Shown: positions 23,741-33,111, numbered from the stretch's first letter. The stretch is 64,000 nucleotides of DNA from Candidatus Villigracilis affinis (GCA_016718275.1 JADKEA010000020.1:372001-436000), one strand, 5' to 3'. The notes: generated by a model from the sequence alone, not told the origin. A program made the numbers and translations.

Positions 23741-24766
23741 ATGAACTTTGCAATGTGGAAGAAAGCCCTCAATGTGATTCCCGAGGTATCCAAAGAGGAG
23801 TGGGATCAGCTGGATGTGATCTCAAAATGGTTGATCTCAACCCGCGCGGCTGTTCTCATAATGACCTTTATTTCGGCGGCGTTGGCGGGCCTTTTCGCCT
23901 GGCGTGATGGCTCATTCAGCTTCATCCCGTGGATCGCGCTTGTCTTTGGTCTCATCATGGCTCATGCCAGCAATAACATCTTCAACGATTACACCGATTT
24001 CGTGCGCGGCGTGGACAAGGACAACTACTACCGCACCATGTACGGCGCCCAGCCCATCGCCTCGGGTTTGATGACCCAGCGTCAGCACTTGACCTACTTT
24101 GCCGTGACGGGTTTCCTCGCGTTGACGGCGGGCTTGTATCTTATTTTCTCGAATGCCAATGATCCCATCATTTGGATTTTGCTCGCAGCAGGTGCGTTCT
24201 TCGTGTTGTTCTACACCTGGCCGCTCAAAGGGTTGGGACTCGGCGAAGTGGCCGTGCTCGTGGTGTGGGGTCCGCTGATGATCGGCGGCGGATATTACGT
24301 GTTGACGCATGAATGGAATTGGTCAGTAGCCATTGCCAGCCTGCCCTACGTGCTGGGTGTGACCACCGTCATCTTCGGCAAGCATATCGACAAGATCAGC
24401 GTGGACAAGGCTAAGAACATCCACACCCTGCCCGTGGTCATCGGCGAAAAAGCCGCCCGCTATGCAGTCATTGCGATGATGGTGCTGCCCTATCTTTTCA
24501 CTGGATATTTGATCGCCACGAAATTTTTCACGCCTGTAATGTTGATCGTCCTGCTGGCGATTCCATCCCTGCGCGAAAGCCTTCCGCCTCTTTCCAAGCC
24601 CAAGCCTGATACCCGTCCTGAAGGTTTTCCCGACGGGCAGGGAGGCTGGCCGCTCTACTTCGCGCCCATTGCCTTCCGCAACAACCGCTCCTTCGGCTCG
24701 CTCTTCATGCTCGGCCTGCTCGTAGACGTGGCCCTGCGTATCTTCCTCCCCGCCTTCTGGCGCTAA
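23741..24766 (+). CDS. UbiA-family prenyltransferase (MenA-like), first copy
   Basis: 341 residues with about eight membrane helices. The first Asp-rich motif is NNIFNDYTDFVRGVDKDN (about 75-92), the second is the KHIDKISVDKAKNIHTLPV segment (about 213-231); both bind Mg and the prenyl diphosphate. The second motif is of the MenA type, so the acceptor may be dihydroxynaphthoate in menaquinone synthesis; other aromatic acceptors are possible. ATG 23741 with SD AAGGAG. A paralog with the same beginning (NFAMWxKA) lies 0.7 kb downstream. Confidence 0.85.
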   Translation: MNFAMWKKALNVIPEVSKEEWDQLDVISKWLISTRAAVLIMTFISAALAGLFAWRDGSFSFIPWIALVFGLIMAHASNNIFNDYTDFVRGVDKDNYYRTMYGAQPIASGLMTQRQHLTYFAVTGFLALTAGLYLIFSNANDPIIWILLAAGAFFVLFYTWPLKGLGLGEVAVLVVWGPLMIGGGYYVLTHEWNWSVAIASLPYVLGVTTVIFGKHIDKISVDKAKNIHTLPVVIGEKAARYAVIAMMVLPYLFTGYLIATKFFTPVMLIVLLAIPSLRESLPPLSKPKPDTRPEGFPDGQGGWPLYFAPIAFRNNRSFGSLFMLGLLVDVALRIFLPAFWR

Positions 24767-24783
24767 CAGTTTGATGCGATAAA

Positions 24784-24818
24784 AATCCCCGAAAGACAAT
24801 TCTTTCGGAGATTTTTTG
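24784..24818 (+). terminator. Intrinsic terminator after the first UbiA gene
   Basis: AATCCCCGAAAG / CTTTCGGAGATT stem with one mismatch, six-base loop, then TTTTGA. Confidence 0.8.
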
Positions 24819-24830
24819 ATTCTGGAGGAC

Positions 24831-24868
24831 TATAATTGGGCCAAAATTTCTAAGTGGAGGAATGTGTG
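24831..24868 (+). promoter_or_regulatory. Orphan -10, ribosome site and ATG without a gene
   Basis: TATAATTG (24831-24838), GGAGG (24856-24860) and ATG (24862) look like the beginning of a gene and resemble the layout before the first UbiA gene. The frame runs straight into poly-A/poly-G, so the gene behind it is not readable here. Confidence 0.4.
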
Positions 24869-25070
24869 AAAAAAAAAAGGGGGGGGGTGTTGGTGGGTTT
24901 TTTGGGGGGGGTTTTTGGGGGGGGGGGGGGGGGGTGTGGGGGGAGTTTTTTGGGGGGGGGGGGAGGGGGGGGGGGGGGGGGGGGTTGGGTTTTGGGGGGG
25001 GGGGTTGTGATCCAAGGATGGTCGTTTGGAGTTGGGCGCAAATGCTTTTGGAATCTTGAGGGAGGGGGGG
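24869..25070. repeat. Poly-A/poly-G low-complexity stretch, probable sequence artefact
   Basis: About 200 bases that begin with ten A and then are almost only G with scattered T (densest 24879-25007), grading into normal sequence after 25010. Nothing similar occurs elsewhere in the window except the damaged end of the second UbiA gene. Such runs are typical of low-quality read ends. Open frames across it encode only Gly/Phe or Pro repeats and are not genes. Confidence 0.75.
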
Positions 25071-25433
25071 AAAACAGCAAAGGTATGTGTGTGGCTTTGG
25101 CTTACGGCGAGTTCATTATATGCGCAATGTAAACCTGTAAGAAGGTGGTTTATAAAAAAAGGATTTCAATCTTGAGCAATAATTGATTTTTGATTTCCCT
25201 GCTCCAGCCGTCGTCCTAGGCGGTGGGGACGTTGCATGGCCGTGAGTTGTTTTTTCGGGGATTTTTATAGTAATCATTTTCACAAAACGATTGTATAATC
25301 CCGCACGGTTGTTTTCTTTATTCATAAGTCTGTCTGGAAAACCAACCCTCAACACACAAAGACTGCTCCGCAATTCTTCGTGGTAAACAAAAATTTTCAG
25401 ACAGGCCCCAATATTACTCAAGGAGAGAGTACT
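25071..25433 (+). other. Non-coding stretch before the second UbiA gene
   Basis: No convincing gene. It holds a GC-rich patch with small dyads (25200-25245), a TATAAT at 25294-25299 and SD AAGGAG at 25420-25425. The 135 bases between that -10 and ATG 25434 would be a fairly long leader; I see no known riboswitch motif in it. Confidence 0.5.
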
Positions 25434-26636
25434 ATGCACATTAATTTCGCTATGTGGCGTAAAGCCTCGTGGCAGCTCATCAAGATGGACGACAAGAAAG
25501 AGTGGGATGCCCTCGATGTCGTTTCCAAATGGTTGATCGCCACCCGTTCCGCCGTGACCCTTGTCACCGTTTATTCCTGCGTCATTGCAGGCATCCTCGC
25601 CGCCCGCGATGGACATTTCTCATGGGTCCCGTTCCTGATCGTCACCCTCGGCTTGTTCATTGCCCACGGCACCAACAACATCCTCAACGATTACACCGAC
25701 TTCAACCGCGGCGTCGACAGGGATAACTACTTCCGCACCCAGTATGGCGTTCACCCCCTCGTTCAAAAATTCTGGGATAACTCCACCTCCATCCGCTGGT
25801 TTTTGGTCAGCGGCCTGTTGGCCACCCTTTCAGGAATCTACGCCCTGTTCTATACCAAATTCTCAATGACCACCATCGGGTTGTTTGCTTTTGGCGCGGT
25901 CGTTCTGCTGGCATACACTTATCCCTTCAAGTATTGGGGTCTCGGTGAATTCGCCATCTTCCTCATCTGGGGACCGATCATGATCACAGGCGTGTACTTC
26001 GTGCTTTCAGGCATCTGGAACTGGAACGTCGTCCTTGCGGGCATTCCCTTCGGCTTGAGCGTCGCCAGCATCAACATTGCCAAGCACATCGACAAGCACG
26101 ACCCCGACAAGGAAAAAGGCGTTGGCACATTTCCTGTCCGTGTGGGGGAGGCCAACGCCCGCCGCGTGAATCAGATCGCCATTATATTAATTTATGTTGT
26201 CATTGCCTACCTTGTGTTTGTTCCACGCTATTTCACGCCTGTCATGCTCATCATCTTCCTTGCCTACAAGGAAGCCCTCATGATCCTCGGTGTCATGAAC
26301 AAGCCCAAGCCCGCACAGGCTCCTGAAGGCTGGCCCGCCTGGCCCATCTGGTTCTCGGGCTTTGCCTTCCAACACAACCGCAAATTCGGCGGCTTGCTCA
26401 TCGTTGGTCTCATCCTTGATGCACTGCTGCGCACTTTCCTGCCCACCTTCTGGCCCGGGGCTGTTCTAAAAATAAAAAAAAAAAGAGAGAAAAAAAGGGG
26501 CGCGGGGTCGTGGGGTTTTTTTTTATTATATTCTCACTTATTACTCACCACAATATCTTCCACATCCAGCCACGCCTCGTCATTTTTCAAAACCCCAAAC
26601 GAGATTTTCCCTTCCGGGGTGAATGCCGCAAATTGA
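25434..26636 (+). CDS. UbiA-family prenyltransferase, second copy, 3' end damaged
   Basis: Clear paralog of the preceding UbiA protein: same N terminus (NFAMWRKA), first motif NNILNDYTDFNRGVDRDN, second motif KHIDKHDPDKEKGVGTFPV. Homology ends at FLPTFW (codon at 26451), where the first copy reads FLPAFWR and stops. Here no stop follows; the frame runs on through poly-A and G/T runs and into antisense of the next gene up to 26636, adding about 60 meaningless residues. The true end is probably near 26455. SD AAGGAG supports ATG 25434. The acceptor substrate is unknown; the different Asp-motif context suggests divergence from copy one. Confidence 0.8.
   Translation: MHINFAMWRKASWQLIKMDDKKEWDALDVVSKWLIATRSAVTLVTVYSCVIAGILAARDGHFSWVPFLIVTLGLFIAHGTNNILNDYTDFNRGVDRDNYFRTQYGVHPLVQKFWDNSTSIRWFLVSGLLATLSGIYALFYTKFSMTTIGLFAFGAVVLLAYTYPFKYWGLGEFAIFLIWGPIMITGVYFVLSGIWNWNVVLAGIPFGLSVASINIAKHIDKHDPDKEKGVGTFPVRVGEANARRVNQIAIILIYVVIAYLVFVPRYFTPVMLIIFLAYKEALMILGVMNKPKPAQAPEGWPAWPIWFSGFAFQHNRKFGGLLIVGLILDALLRTFLPTFWPGAVLKIKKKREKKRGAGSWGFFLLYSHLLLTTISSTSSHASSFFKTPNEIFPSGVNAAN
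26454..26525. other. Second low-quality stretch
   Basis: Runs of A, then G, then T (AAAAAAAAAAA, GGGGCGCGGGG, TTTTTTTTTT) replace the expected stop codon of the UbiA gene and the probable terminator between the convergent genes. Likely assembly or base-calling damage like that at 24869-25070. Confidence 0.65.
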
Positions 26637-27268
26637 TTATCGATCCAGATGACGACCCCCAACGGCCGCGAAGCGTTCGGACTCACAGGCGACTCAAACA
26701 CGAGAACATCATCCACCCAAAAAGCGGACCGCTTCGCACCCCACTCGAGCCTGTATTCATGCCATTGAGTGACGTCCACGCTGAGAGCGACTGAATCCTC
26801 GCCGATCACCTTGCCCAATAAATTTCTCGTCACCTTGCGCGAAAACGGCAGCGCCAATCCAGCTGGAATCAACAGTGGATGAAATATTGGCGAACGAAAT
26901 GTTTGTGCTAAAAAACCTTGTGCGGGTTTATCGCCAGTAAAAGATAAATAATTTTGCGGCGAAGCGTAAAAGAACCAGACCGCATTTGGCAAAGCAGGCA
27001 ATCGAAACGGACTTCCCCCAAACCCAAGCGATAATCCAAATGGATCATTCCACAAGCCGAAGCCCCATGTTCCGGGGAGGGAACTGCTTGTAGCTTTTGC
27101 ACGCAAGCTCAAGGTTAGAGATCGATGCGGAAACCGATGACGCGGCAGTTGGGAATAGTCATCGAGTTGGGAACCGCGATAGTGTAGAGAATCCCCTTTC
27201 TGTATTCCCAACCTCCACCCTTTTTCAGTTTTTTCCGCTGATGCATTTTGTGTTGCCCTTGCCTTCAT
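26534..27268 (-). CDS. Concanavalin A-like domain protein
   Basis: 244 residues without signal peptide or membrane helix. The pattern (SLTLSLRAKATSS, TWGFGLWNDPFG, NAVWFFYAS, WHEYRLEWGAKRSAFWVDDVLVFESP) is that of a jelly-roll concanavalin A-like fold related to family 16 glycosidases, but the acidic catalytic motif ExDxxE is not visible, so activity is unlikely or different. It follows the EamA gene by 34 bases and could be co-transcribed. A short GGATGAA-type direct repeat precedes the start. Confidence 0.65.
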   Translation of the reverse strand: MKARATQNASAEKTEKGWRLGIQKGDSLHYRGSQLDDYSQLPRHRFPHRSLTLSLRAKATSSSLPGTWGFGLWNDPFGLSLGFGGSPFRLPALPNAVWFFYASPQNYLSFTGDKPAQGFLAQTFRSPIFHPLLIPAGLALPFSRKVTRNLLGKVIGEDSVALSVDVTQWHEYRLEWGAKRSAFWVDDVLVFESPVSPNASRPLGVVIWIDNQFAAFTPEGKISFGVLKNDEAWLDVEDIVVSNK

Positions 27269-27302
27269 CCTTCATCCTTCATAATTCATCCTTGTCTTTT
27301 CA

Positions 27303-28187
27303 TCATTTTCTATTCACCAACCAAATGCCTACCAAAATCACCGCGCCGCCCAAAACCGAAACGAGCGTGATCTGCTCGCTCAAAATGATCGCGGCGACAA
27401 TCATGCTGGTGAGTGGTTCAACAAAAAGGAATGCGCCTGTTTGTGCAACGGGCAAGTGGCTGAGCGCGTCGAACCAGGCGATGTAGGCGAAGCCCGTGGT
27501 GAAGATGCCGAGGAAGATCATGGCCATCCAGCCGCGTGAATCGAGTTGGGAAATTTCGGTGTAGCTTTTGCCCGCGAAAAATGCGACCGAGGTGATCAGC
27601 CAGCCGATGGTCATCACCCAAAATGTCATCCGTGTGGAGGGGTGGTCTTTCAAGCCGCGACGCGACAAAATGGAAAACACCGCCCAGTTGACCGAGCTGA
27701 TGAGAATGAGAAAATCGCCATAGGTGCCGAACTTGCCGATGGCAATGGTGGCGAGGTCGCCTTTGCTCACGACCGCCAGCACACCGATCATGGCCAGCAC
27801 AATACCCGCTGATTGCATGAGGTTGAGTTTTTCCTTCAAGATCAGCCAGCCGAGAATCGCGATGAATGCGGGCGATGTGGAAACGATCCACGCGGTGGTG
27901 GTGGCTTGCGCAGTTTGTAAACCGTTGGATTGCAGCCATTGGTGAAAGGAGATTCCCAAAAAGCCGAGCAGGGCAAAATACAACCACTCATTGCCTTTTG
28001 GAAGGGCGAATTGTTTGCGCATGACCACGGCGACGAGCAGGATTGGGATACCCATTGCAAAACGCAGCCATACCACGGCAATGGGAGACATCTGCCCGAC
28101 GGCGATCTTCGTGGCTATGAACGATGCGCCCCAAACGATCACAGCGAACAGGGCTTCGAGATAAGGGATGAATTTTGTTTTTTGCAT
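27303..28187 (-). CDS. EamA/DMT-family transporter
   Basis: 294 residues, ten membrane helices in two EamA repeats (first repeat VIVWGASFIATKIAV, second repeat NWAVFSILSRRGL ... PVAQTGAFLFVEPLTSMIVA). Exports or imports small metabolites; substrate unknown. SD AAAGGAAC precedes ATG. It diverges from the radical SAM gene. Confidence 0.88.
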   Translation of the reverse strand: MQKTKFIPYLEALFAVIVWGASFIATKIAVGQMSPIAVVWLRFAMGIPILLVAVVMRKQFALPKGNEWLYFALLGFLGISFHQWLQSNGLQTAQATTTAWIVSTSPAFIAILGWLILKEKLNLMQSAGIVLAMIGVLAVVSKGDLATIAIGKFGTYGDFLILISSVNWAVFSILSRRGLKDHPSTRMTFWVMTIGWLITSVAFFAGKSYTEISQLDSRGWMAMIFLGIFTTGFAYIAWFDALSHLPVAQTGAFLFVEPLTSMIVAAIILSEQITLVSVLGGAVILVGIWLVNRK

Positions 28188-28296
28188 TTAAGTTCCTTTG
28201 GAAAAGTTGACTGATTATAAATCCTTGACACAAGTATTGCAGGTGCTAGAATACGAAAATATTAATGGTGCTTTTTAGTCTTATTTAGGAGTATTC

Positions 28297-29790
28297 ATGT
28301 CGACGAAAATTATGCTGGTGAACCCTGCACGTCACTTTATTGCCAATCAGGCAGGGCTTGGGTATCTGACTCCGTTGGGGTTGGTATTGATTGGCGGGCC
28401 ATTGAAAGATGCAGGTTTCGAGGTGAAACTGGTTGACCACGATATGAACGGCTGGCCGCTGAATCGGCTGTTGGAAGAGGTCGCGGATTATCAGCCGAAC
28501 TATGTTTTGCTTGGGCATTCAGGTTCCACAGCTTCCCACAATGTGGTCGTACAGACCGTGCAGGAAATTCGCAAGGCGTTTTCAGAGATTCGGATCATTT
28601 ACGGAGGCGTGTACCCATCCTACGCATTTGAGAGTATTCTTCGGCAGGTTCCAGAGATCGATGTGATCGTCCGCGGTGAAGGGGAGAAGACTGTTGTGGA
28701 CCTCATTTCGGTTTGGGAAAAAAGCGCGGATCTTGAACAAGTTGCTGGAATCGCCTGGCGCAGAAATGGCGAAATCGTGGTCAATCGTCCGCAGCCCGCG
28801 ATTCAAAACCTGGACGAATACCGCCCGGGTTGGGAATTGCTGGATTGGAAACATTATCAAATGTTCGGCTTTGACCATGCCGCAGGCCTGCAATTCAGCC
28901 GCGGCTGTACGCTCACTTGCAGTTATTGTGGTCAGTGGATGTTTTGGAAGAAGTGGAGGCATCGCAGTCCGCAGAATATTGTGGAAAATATGAAACTGCT
29001 CAAGGAAAAATTCGGTGTAAAGCTGATCTGGTTTGCTGATGAAAATTTCGCTGCTGATCGCGATCTCGCAAAAGAATTGCTTGAACGCATCATCGCTGCC
29101 GATCTCGACCTCTCGCTCAACCTGAACATGACTGCCGCCGATGTCGTCCGCGATGCGGAATTGCTTCCGCTTTATAAAAAGGCGGGCGTGGATTACATTG
29201 TGATGGGGGTGGAGTCGCTTAAAGATAATGTCATCGCTGACATCCGCAAGAACAATCCCTTCGCCACTTCAAGGGAAGCGGTGCGGTTGTTACGCCAGAA
29301 CGACATCATCAGCCTGACGAACATCATCTACGGCCTCGAAGACGAATCGTGGAGGACCCTCTTTGAGAAATTCAGGGGCATGCTCGAGTTGGATTCTGAT
29401 ATTTTGAACGCCATGTATCTCACCCCGCATTTTTGGACATCGGATGGAAAAGCCACCGACCCTGCGAAGATCATTCAATCTGACCTTGCGAAATGGTCGT
29501 ATCGAAATCAAGTCATCGCCACATCGTATCTGAAACCTTTCGAGTTGTTTCTCGGGGTGAAACTGACTGAGGCTTTATTCCATTTACGCCCGAAGGCATT
29601 GTGGCGGTTGGCCGCACACAGAGATCGTCGCTACTTGAAGATCATGCGCGCTTCAATCCTGACAGGCATCCGCGTGGTGCTGGCGGAGATCTGGGAATTT
29701 ATTTTCGATACAAAATTTGTAAAGCGTGGAAAAATAAAAGAGATATTCGGCGCGGAACGCTCAAAACAGGAATTCACTCCACTGGCTTGA
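28297..29790 (+). CDS. B12-binding radical SAM protein, BchE-like
   Basis: 497 residues. N-terminal cobalamin-binding Rossmann domain (1-140) without the DxHxxG loop, as is usual in this class; radical SAM core with C204-x3-C208-x2-C211 (RGCTLTCSYCGQW) and the following FWKKWRHRSP, which is close to anaerobic Mg-protoporphyrin ester cyclase (BchE) and related methylases; C-terminal helical part of about 120 residues. No other bacteriochlorophyll gene is nearby, so a different oxygen-independent cyclisation or methylation reaction is more likely. SD AGGAG is well placed. Confidence 0.82.
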   Translation: MSTKIMLVNPARHFIANQAGLGYLTPLGLVLIGGPLKDAGFEVKLVDHDMNGWPLNRLLEEVADYQPNYVLLGHSGSTASHNVVVQTVQEIRKAFSEIRIIYGGVYPSYAFESILRQVPEIDVIVRGEGEKTVVDLISVWEKSADLEQVAGIAWRRNGEIVVNRPQPAIQNLDEYRPGWELLDWKHYQMFGFDHAAGLQFSRGCTLTCSYCGQWMFWKKWRHRSPQNIVENMKLLKEKFGVKLIWFADENFAADRDLAKELLERIIAADLDLSLNLNMTAADVVRDAELLPLYKKAGVDYIVMGVESLKDNVIADIRKNNPFATSREAVRLLRQNDIISLTNIIYGLEDESWRTLFEKFRGMLELDSDILNAMYLTPHFWTSDGKATDPAKIIQSDLAKWSYRNQVIATSYLKPFELFLGVKLTEALFHLRPKALWRLAAHRDRRYLKIMRASILTGIRVVLAEIWEFIFDTKFVKRGKIKEIFGAERSKQEFTPLA

Positions 29791-29796
29791 AAATGA

Positions 29797-32700
29797 TCAG
29801 TTCTTGAAATTTTCCAACAGTTTTTGGTAAAGGGATTCGGTTGCAGGCAGCGGTTCCATATCCAATTCCTTTGCCAGAACGCGCTTCATTTCCTGATACA
29901 GGCTGACCAATCCTGCGCGGTCTCCCAGCGCGGCGTGGACTCGCAGTGACTGGCAGTACAAATCTTCCTGAAGTGAATCCACGCGCAGGGCACGTTCGAG
30001 CAATTCAATCGAGCGCGTATAACGCCGATGGGCGTAATGATGATCTGCCAGCGCCCGCAGTGAGCTGAGATAGGCTTGTGTGATCCGTCTGCGTTCGGGG
30101 AAAAGCCAATCGTAATAATAGTTTTGCAGGTATTCGCCGTTGTATAAATTGATGGCCTGCTCGTAAAAACGCGCGGAGCCTTCTTCGTCAGAGGCGGCGC
30201 GGGCTTTGGCGAGGGCAGTATCAAATTCCTCCACGTCGATGGTGAAGCGCGCGGCATCAATGCGGTAATCGCCTGCCTCCACTAGGATCAGGCGCGGGGA
30301 ATTTTCTCCCGTTTTCAAGGCACTGCGTAAGCGCGAGAGCGCCGTGTGAAAAGCGGTCAATCCGCGGCCTGCTTTTTCCGCCCAGATGGCATCGAAGGCG
30401 CGGTCGGCGGGGATGCGTTCGCCGCGAAAGGTGATGAAGAAAGCCAGCAGATCACGCGCCTTGGAGGAAACCCAACGTTCCTGTGTGATCTCCTCTTCGC
30501 CCACAAAGACCCGAAACGCGCCCATGCTTTTGATCGTGATCACAGATTGGTCTTTGACCGTGATGGTTTGTTTCCTGCGCTTGTCAGGTTGGAATTCGAT
30601 CACCCGATCCAAAAACGGACTGGCGTGCCCCGCTTCGATCAGCGCATTGCAGACCACGCGGCTGCGTTCTCCCTGATCGACAAACAACTGAAAGGCGCGG
30701 GTGGGTTCGATCAATTCCAGGGAGGCGCGGGCATAGTCCACGCCTGTTTCTTTTCGGTCAGTGACGAGGTGAATATATGCCAGCCCGAAATACACCATCG
30801 CCAGCGGAACTCTGAATTGACGGCGTTTCCCTGATTGCAATAATTCATTGAATAAATTTTCGGCGCGGTTGAGTTGTTCATTTTCAAGGGCAACATCTGC
30901 CAGAACACTGCGGCAGACAAAGGCTTCGTAGGCATCGCGGTTGCCTGTGTACGCCCACAACGCGCCTTCGGCAAGCTGCCAGGCTTCATCCACGCGGCCC
31001 TGACCGTACAGGTTGTACGCGAGATAGCCCGTCGCCATCAACTGCTCGTAGGAGGCCATGCCAAGTCTTTGGGCGAGTTCCACCGATTGCCGCAATGATG
31101 CTTCGGCGCGTGAGGTTTCACCGAGGCGCGTGAGCACATTTCCCAAAGCGGTATAAGCGGCGGGGAGCAATTCGGTGAGGTGCAGGGTTTGCGCGATCTC
31201 CAATCCGCGCTCGGCGTATTTCAGTGCGGTCTCAAATTCGCGCCAATACAAATGCGGAGTGACCAACAGGATATACGCCTGCGCCGCGATCGGTGACATT
31301 TGATCGGGGACGAGTCGCAGCGCCTCTTGCGCATATTGCGCCGCCGACTGCGGGTCGCCGTGCCACCAACAGATCTGCCCCAGAGATTGGAGAAACCCAG
31401 CACGCTCCAATGCCGAGAGTTTATCTGCGGCCTGACGGGCTTCATCCACGGCTTGTTCGGCGAGTTCCTGTCCGCGGTCCATGCCGCTGAGGAAGCCCGC
31501 GCTTTTGGCGAGCGCCATCAAGGCTTCGGCGCGCGCGGCATGATCATTTGCTGGCGCAGATTCAAAAGCCTGCGATGCCAGCGTTTCAGCCTGACGATAA
31601 TTTCCCTGTGCGCGATACACTTCCGCAAGGCGGGTGATGGCGCGGCTTTGCCCCGATGGATTCTTTTGCTGTTCAAATGAAAGGCGGGCGTCTTCATAGG
31701 CGGTGGTTGCCAGCCCCGCTTCGCCCAGCCTGCGATGGGCGTTGCCGTGCTGTAAAAGCAATTCGGGATATGCCCGCAGTAATTCGGCGGGGAGCATGTT
31801 GAGGTAGCGATGCAGCACTTCCACGCGGCCACGTTCAACGTAATCGGATGCGAATTTCAATGCCACCTGCGCAGCGGATTCAAAAGCCTGCGCGTTGATG
31901 AAATGGATGAAGGATGCTTCCCACTCACCGTGCTCCTCGTAATATTTTCCCGCGCTTCTTTCCAAACCCGACACCTGATCGCTGAACTCGCGGCGGAGTC
32001 TGCTCAACAGGAATTCGCGGAACAGAAAATGATATCGATACCAGCGTCTTTCTGAATCGAGTGAGGTGAGAAACAGATTTTGTTTTTCCAGTTCTTCGAG
32101 AATATCCTGTGAATTTTTTACGCCAGCGATGGAATTGCAGGAGGCCGAATCCATTTGTGCGAGGATGGCGGTGTGTAATAAAAATTTTTGTTTTTCCTCG
32201 GGCTGTCTACGGAATACTTCTTCGGCGAGATATTCAAAGACAAAACGGTGTGACCCGCTCAATGATGCGATGATTTCGCGGGCGGCCATTGCATTTTGCC
32301 CCGCCAGCGAGTTGCGGACGATCTGCAAGCCTGCCGCCCAGCCTTCGGTCTTTTCACTTAATAAAGATAAATTTTCTGAAGAGAGATCGTGGGCTTCGCG
32401 CTTGAATAACTCTGAGACTTCATTATCACGGAAGCGCAAGTCGGTGGCGCGTAATTCGGCCAACAGTCCGCGGGCGCGCAGACGGGCGAGTGCGAGCGGC
32501 GGGTCGGCGCGGGTGGAGATGATCAGCCGCAATGTAGGCGGCGCATTTTCAAGCAGGTAATCCATCAACTGATGGACGACGGGGCTGGTGATGGCGTGAT
32601 AATCTTCGAGCACGAGCAGAAATGGATCGGAGACCTGTTCGTTGAGTTCGTTGATCAATACGGTAAGCACACGTTGTGAGGCCATGCCTGCTTCGGGGCT

Positions 32701-33018
32701 ATCGAGCAGGGCTTGGGCGTTTTGTCCGAGTTTGGCGGCTTTTTTCAATTTGGCGCGGCGAATGGCTTCGATGAGATAGGTGAGAAAAACCGTCGGGTCG
32801 GAATCTGCTTCTTCGAGTTGGTACCAGGCTGAAGGTCCAGCATGAGCCGCTAAAAAATCCGCAAGCAGGGTGGTCTTGCCGTATCCCGGCGGTGCGGAGA
32901 TCAGAATCAGCCGTTGCCCTGTTTGTTTATCCAGCCAATCTATGAGATGCGGGCGCGGCAGGGAGCCGGCCCGGGGAGGCGGCGTGAATTTTGTATTGAG
33001 CAGGGGGGAGGGCTTCAT
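29797..33018 (-). CDS. MalT-type ATPase transcriptional regulator with SARP/BTAD output domain
   Basis: 1073 residues. NTPase (STAND) domain at the N terminus with Walker A APPGYGKTTLL (about 40-50), then winged-helix and long TPR-like superhelix (about 400-820), then at the C terminus an OmpR/SARP-type winged helix (SKARDLLAFFITFRGERIPADRAFDAIW) followed by a bacterial transcriptional activator domain (YNGEYLQNYYYDWLFPERRR...). Such proteins bind an inducer and activate a nearby operon. It diverges from the peptide transporter operon, its probable target. ATG 33018 is used rather than TTG 33027; a TATAAT lies eight bases before it. Confidence 0.88.
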   Translation of the reverse strand: MKPSPLLNTKFTPPPRAGSLPRPHLIDWLDKQTGQRLILISAPPGYGKTTLLADFLAAHAGPSAWYQLEEADSDPTVFLTYLIEAIRRAKLKKAAKLGQNAQALLDSPEAGMASQRVLTVLINELNEQVSDPFLLVLEDYHAITSPVVHQLMDYLLENAPPTLRLIISTRADPPLALARLRARGLLAELRATDLRFRDNEVSELFKREAHDLSSENLSLLSEKTEGWAAGLQIVRNSLAGQNAMAAREIIASLSGSHRFVFEYLAEEVFRRQPEEKQKFLLHTAILAQMDSASCNSIAGVKNSQDILEELEKQNLFLTSLDSERRWYRYHFLFREFLLSRLRREFSDQVSGLERSAGKYYEEHGEWEASFIHFINAQAFESAAQVALKFASDYVERGRVEVLHRYLNMLPAELLRAYPELLLQHGNAHRRLGEAGLATTAYEDARLSFEQQKNPSGQSRAITRLAEVYRAQGNYRQAETLASQAFESAPANDHAARAEALMALAKSAGFLSGMDRGQELAEQAVDEARQAADKLSALERAGFLQSLGQICWWHGDPQSAAQYAQEALRLVPDQMSPIAAQAYILLVTPHLYWREFETALKYAERGLEIAQTLHLTELLPAAYTALGNVLTRLGETSRAEASLRQSVELAQRLGMASYEQLMATGYLAYNLYGQGRVDEAWQLAEGALWAYTGNRDAYEAFVCRSVLADVALENEQLNRAENLFNELLQSGKRRQFRVPLAMVYFGLAYIHLVTDRKETGVDYARASLELIEPTRAFQLFVDQGERSRVVCNALIEAGHASPFLDRVIEFQPDKRRKQTITVKDQSVITIKSMGAFRVFVGEEEITQERWVSSKARDLLAFFITFRGERIPADRAFDAIWAEKAGRGLTAFHTALSRLRSALKTGENSPRLILVEAGDYRIDAARFTIDVEEFDTALAKARAASDEEGSARFYEQAINLYNGEYLQNYYYDWLFPERRRITQAYLSSLRALADHHYAHRRYTRSIELLERALRVDSLQEDLYCQSLRVHAALGDRAGLVSLYQEMKRVLAKELDMEPLPATESLYQKLLENFKN

Positions 33019-33026
33019 CTTGGGCA

Positions 33027-33032
33027 ATTATA
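33027..33032 (-). promoter_or_regulatory. -10 of the MalT-type regulator gene, near-leaderless
   Basis: TATAAT on the minus strand, predicted +1 at 33020, two bases before ATG 33018. No SD is present. Confidence 0.5.
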
Positions 33033-33111
33033 TCCGCTAATGTTTTGCAAATTTTCTGCAAACCCGCTGTGATAGGATTGCACAAATTCGTCCAAGATAA
33101 GAGGAGAAACC

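Noticed and set aside
24854..25132. Gly-rich or Pro-rich small proteins over the poly-G stretch
   Set aside because: Frames exist only because of the homopolymers and would be sequence artefacts.
23741..29790. Bacteriochlorophyll cluster (UbiA as BchG plus BchE-like protein)
   Set aside because: UbiA motifs are MenA-like, unrelated genes lie between, and no other bch gene is visible.
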